NCBI GenBank assembly: GCA_014728835.1
Contig: WJKY01000045.1
Location: 1-5,037 of the forward strand
Direction of reading: 5' to 3'
DNA length: 5,037 nucleotides
DNA from: Candidatus Woesearchaeota archaeon
GTDB taxonomy: Archaea > Nanobdellota > Nanobdellia > UBA10117 > WJKY01
Shown: piece by piece, positions 4,967 to 5,037 of the stretch
Layout: the number at the start of each line of letters is the position of its first letter
How positions within the stretch are numbered: the first letter of the stretch is position 1
Position numbers and translations under genes: made by a program
Notes under the pieces: model-generated
What the model was told of the DNA's origin: nothing
The model's database searches: none
The model's input: the letters and a program-made list of their open reading frames with translations, nothing else

Positions 4967-5037
4967 ACAATAACAAGAGTTAATAAATTCCTCATCCCTT
5001 CAGAGAAACCAAGCACTATGATTGCGATTAAAAGATA
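4963..5037 (-). CDS. possible C-terminal tail of a convergent membrane protein, partial
   Basis: Read from the right edge on the minus strand, one frame stays open for 24 codons and ends in TAA at 4965-4963. It overlaps the CBS stop codon by 3 bases on the opposite strand. The residues are strongly hydrophobic (LLIAIIVLGF, then NLLTLVIV), as in a membrane helix. The other two minus frames hold stops. The stretch is too short to be sure, and AT-rich non-coding DNA often yields hydrophobic translations. A plus-strand frame is also open here but has no start with a ribosome binding site. Confidence 0.35.
   Translation of the reverse strand, partial: YLLIAIIVLGFSEGMRNLLTLVIV

Noticed and set aside
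1..5037. CRISPR array, insertion sequence or attachment site
   Set aside because: No regularly spaced repeats, transposase-like motifs or terminal inverted repeats were seen. The only repeats are short ones near promoters and terminators.

Overview
The window is AT-rich, tightly packed DNA that reads as archaeal. It carries the C-terminal two thirds of ABCE1/Rli1, a protein found only in archaea and eukaryotes, a TFIIB/TFB-type zinc ribbon, BRE/TATA-like promoters and archaeal Shine-Dalgarno (SD) sequences. The low GC, many Lys/Asn/Ile codons and several diverged proteins would suit a small-genome lineage of the DPANN type (for example Woesearchaeota or Pacearchaeota), but that placement is inference.

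Layout. On the plus strand, ABCE1 (2-982, cut at its 5' side by the window edge) is followed by a short U-rich terminator region. A 48-residue lone zinc-ribbon gene (1082-1228) comes next, with its own promoter and a strong SD. Convergent to it lies a two-gene minus-strand operon. The first gene (4272-2428) encodes a 614-residue protein with an N-terminal winged helix-turn-helix (wHTH), a degenerate ATP-cone and an NrdD-like (anaerobic ribonucleotide reductase) body. It stops before the zinc site and glycyl-radical loop that NrdD needs for catalysis. The second gene (2426-1281) starts one base after the first one's stop and encodes a 381-residue protein I do not recognise, with a faint kinase-like catalytic loop near its C terminus. 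Divergent from the operon is a gene for two CBS domains plus a C-terminal zinc ribbon (4424-4966), probably translated from a nearly leaderless mRNA. A possible membrane-protein tail enters from the right edge on the minus strand.

How the parts may work together. The wHTH/ATP-cone/NrdD-like protein looks like a nucleotide-responsive transcription factor built from a dead ribonucleotide reductase. A 21-base near-palindrome touches its own promoter, and an 8-bp perfect inverted repeat overlaps the promoter of the divergent CBS gene. CBS pairs commonly bind adenine nucleotides, so the intergenic region 4273-4423 may control a small nucleotide-sensing module. This is inference from domain content and DNA symmetry. 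The wHTH/NrdD-like protein, with its coupled unknown partner, is the best candidate for an undescribed system here.
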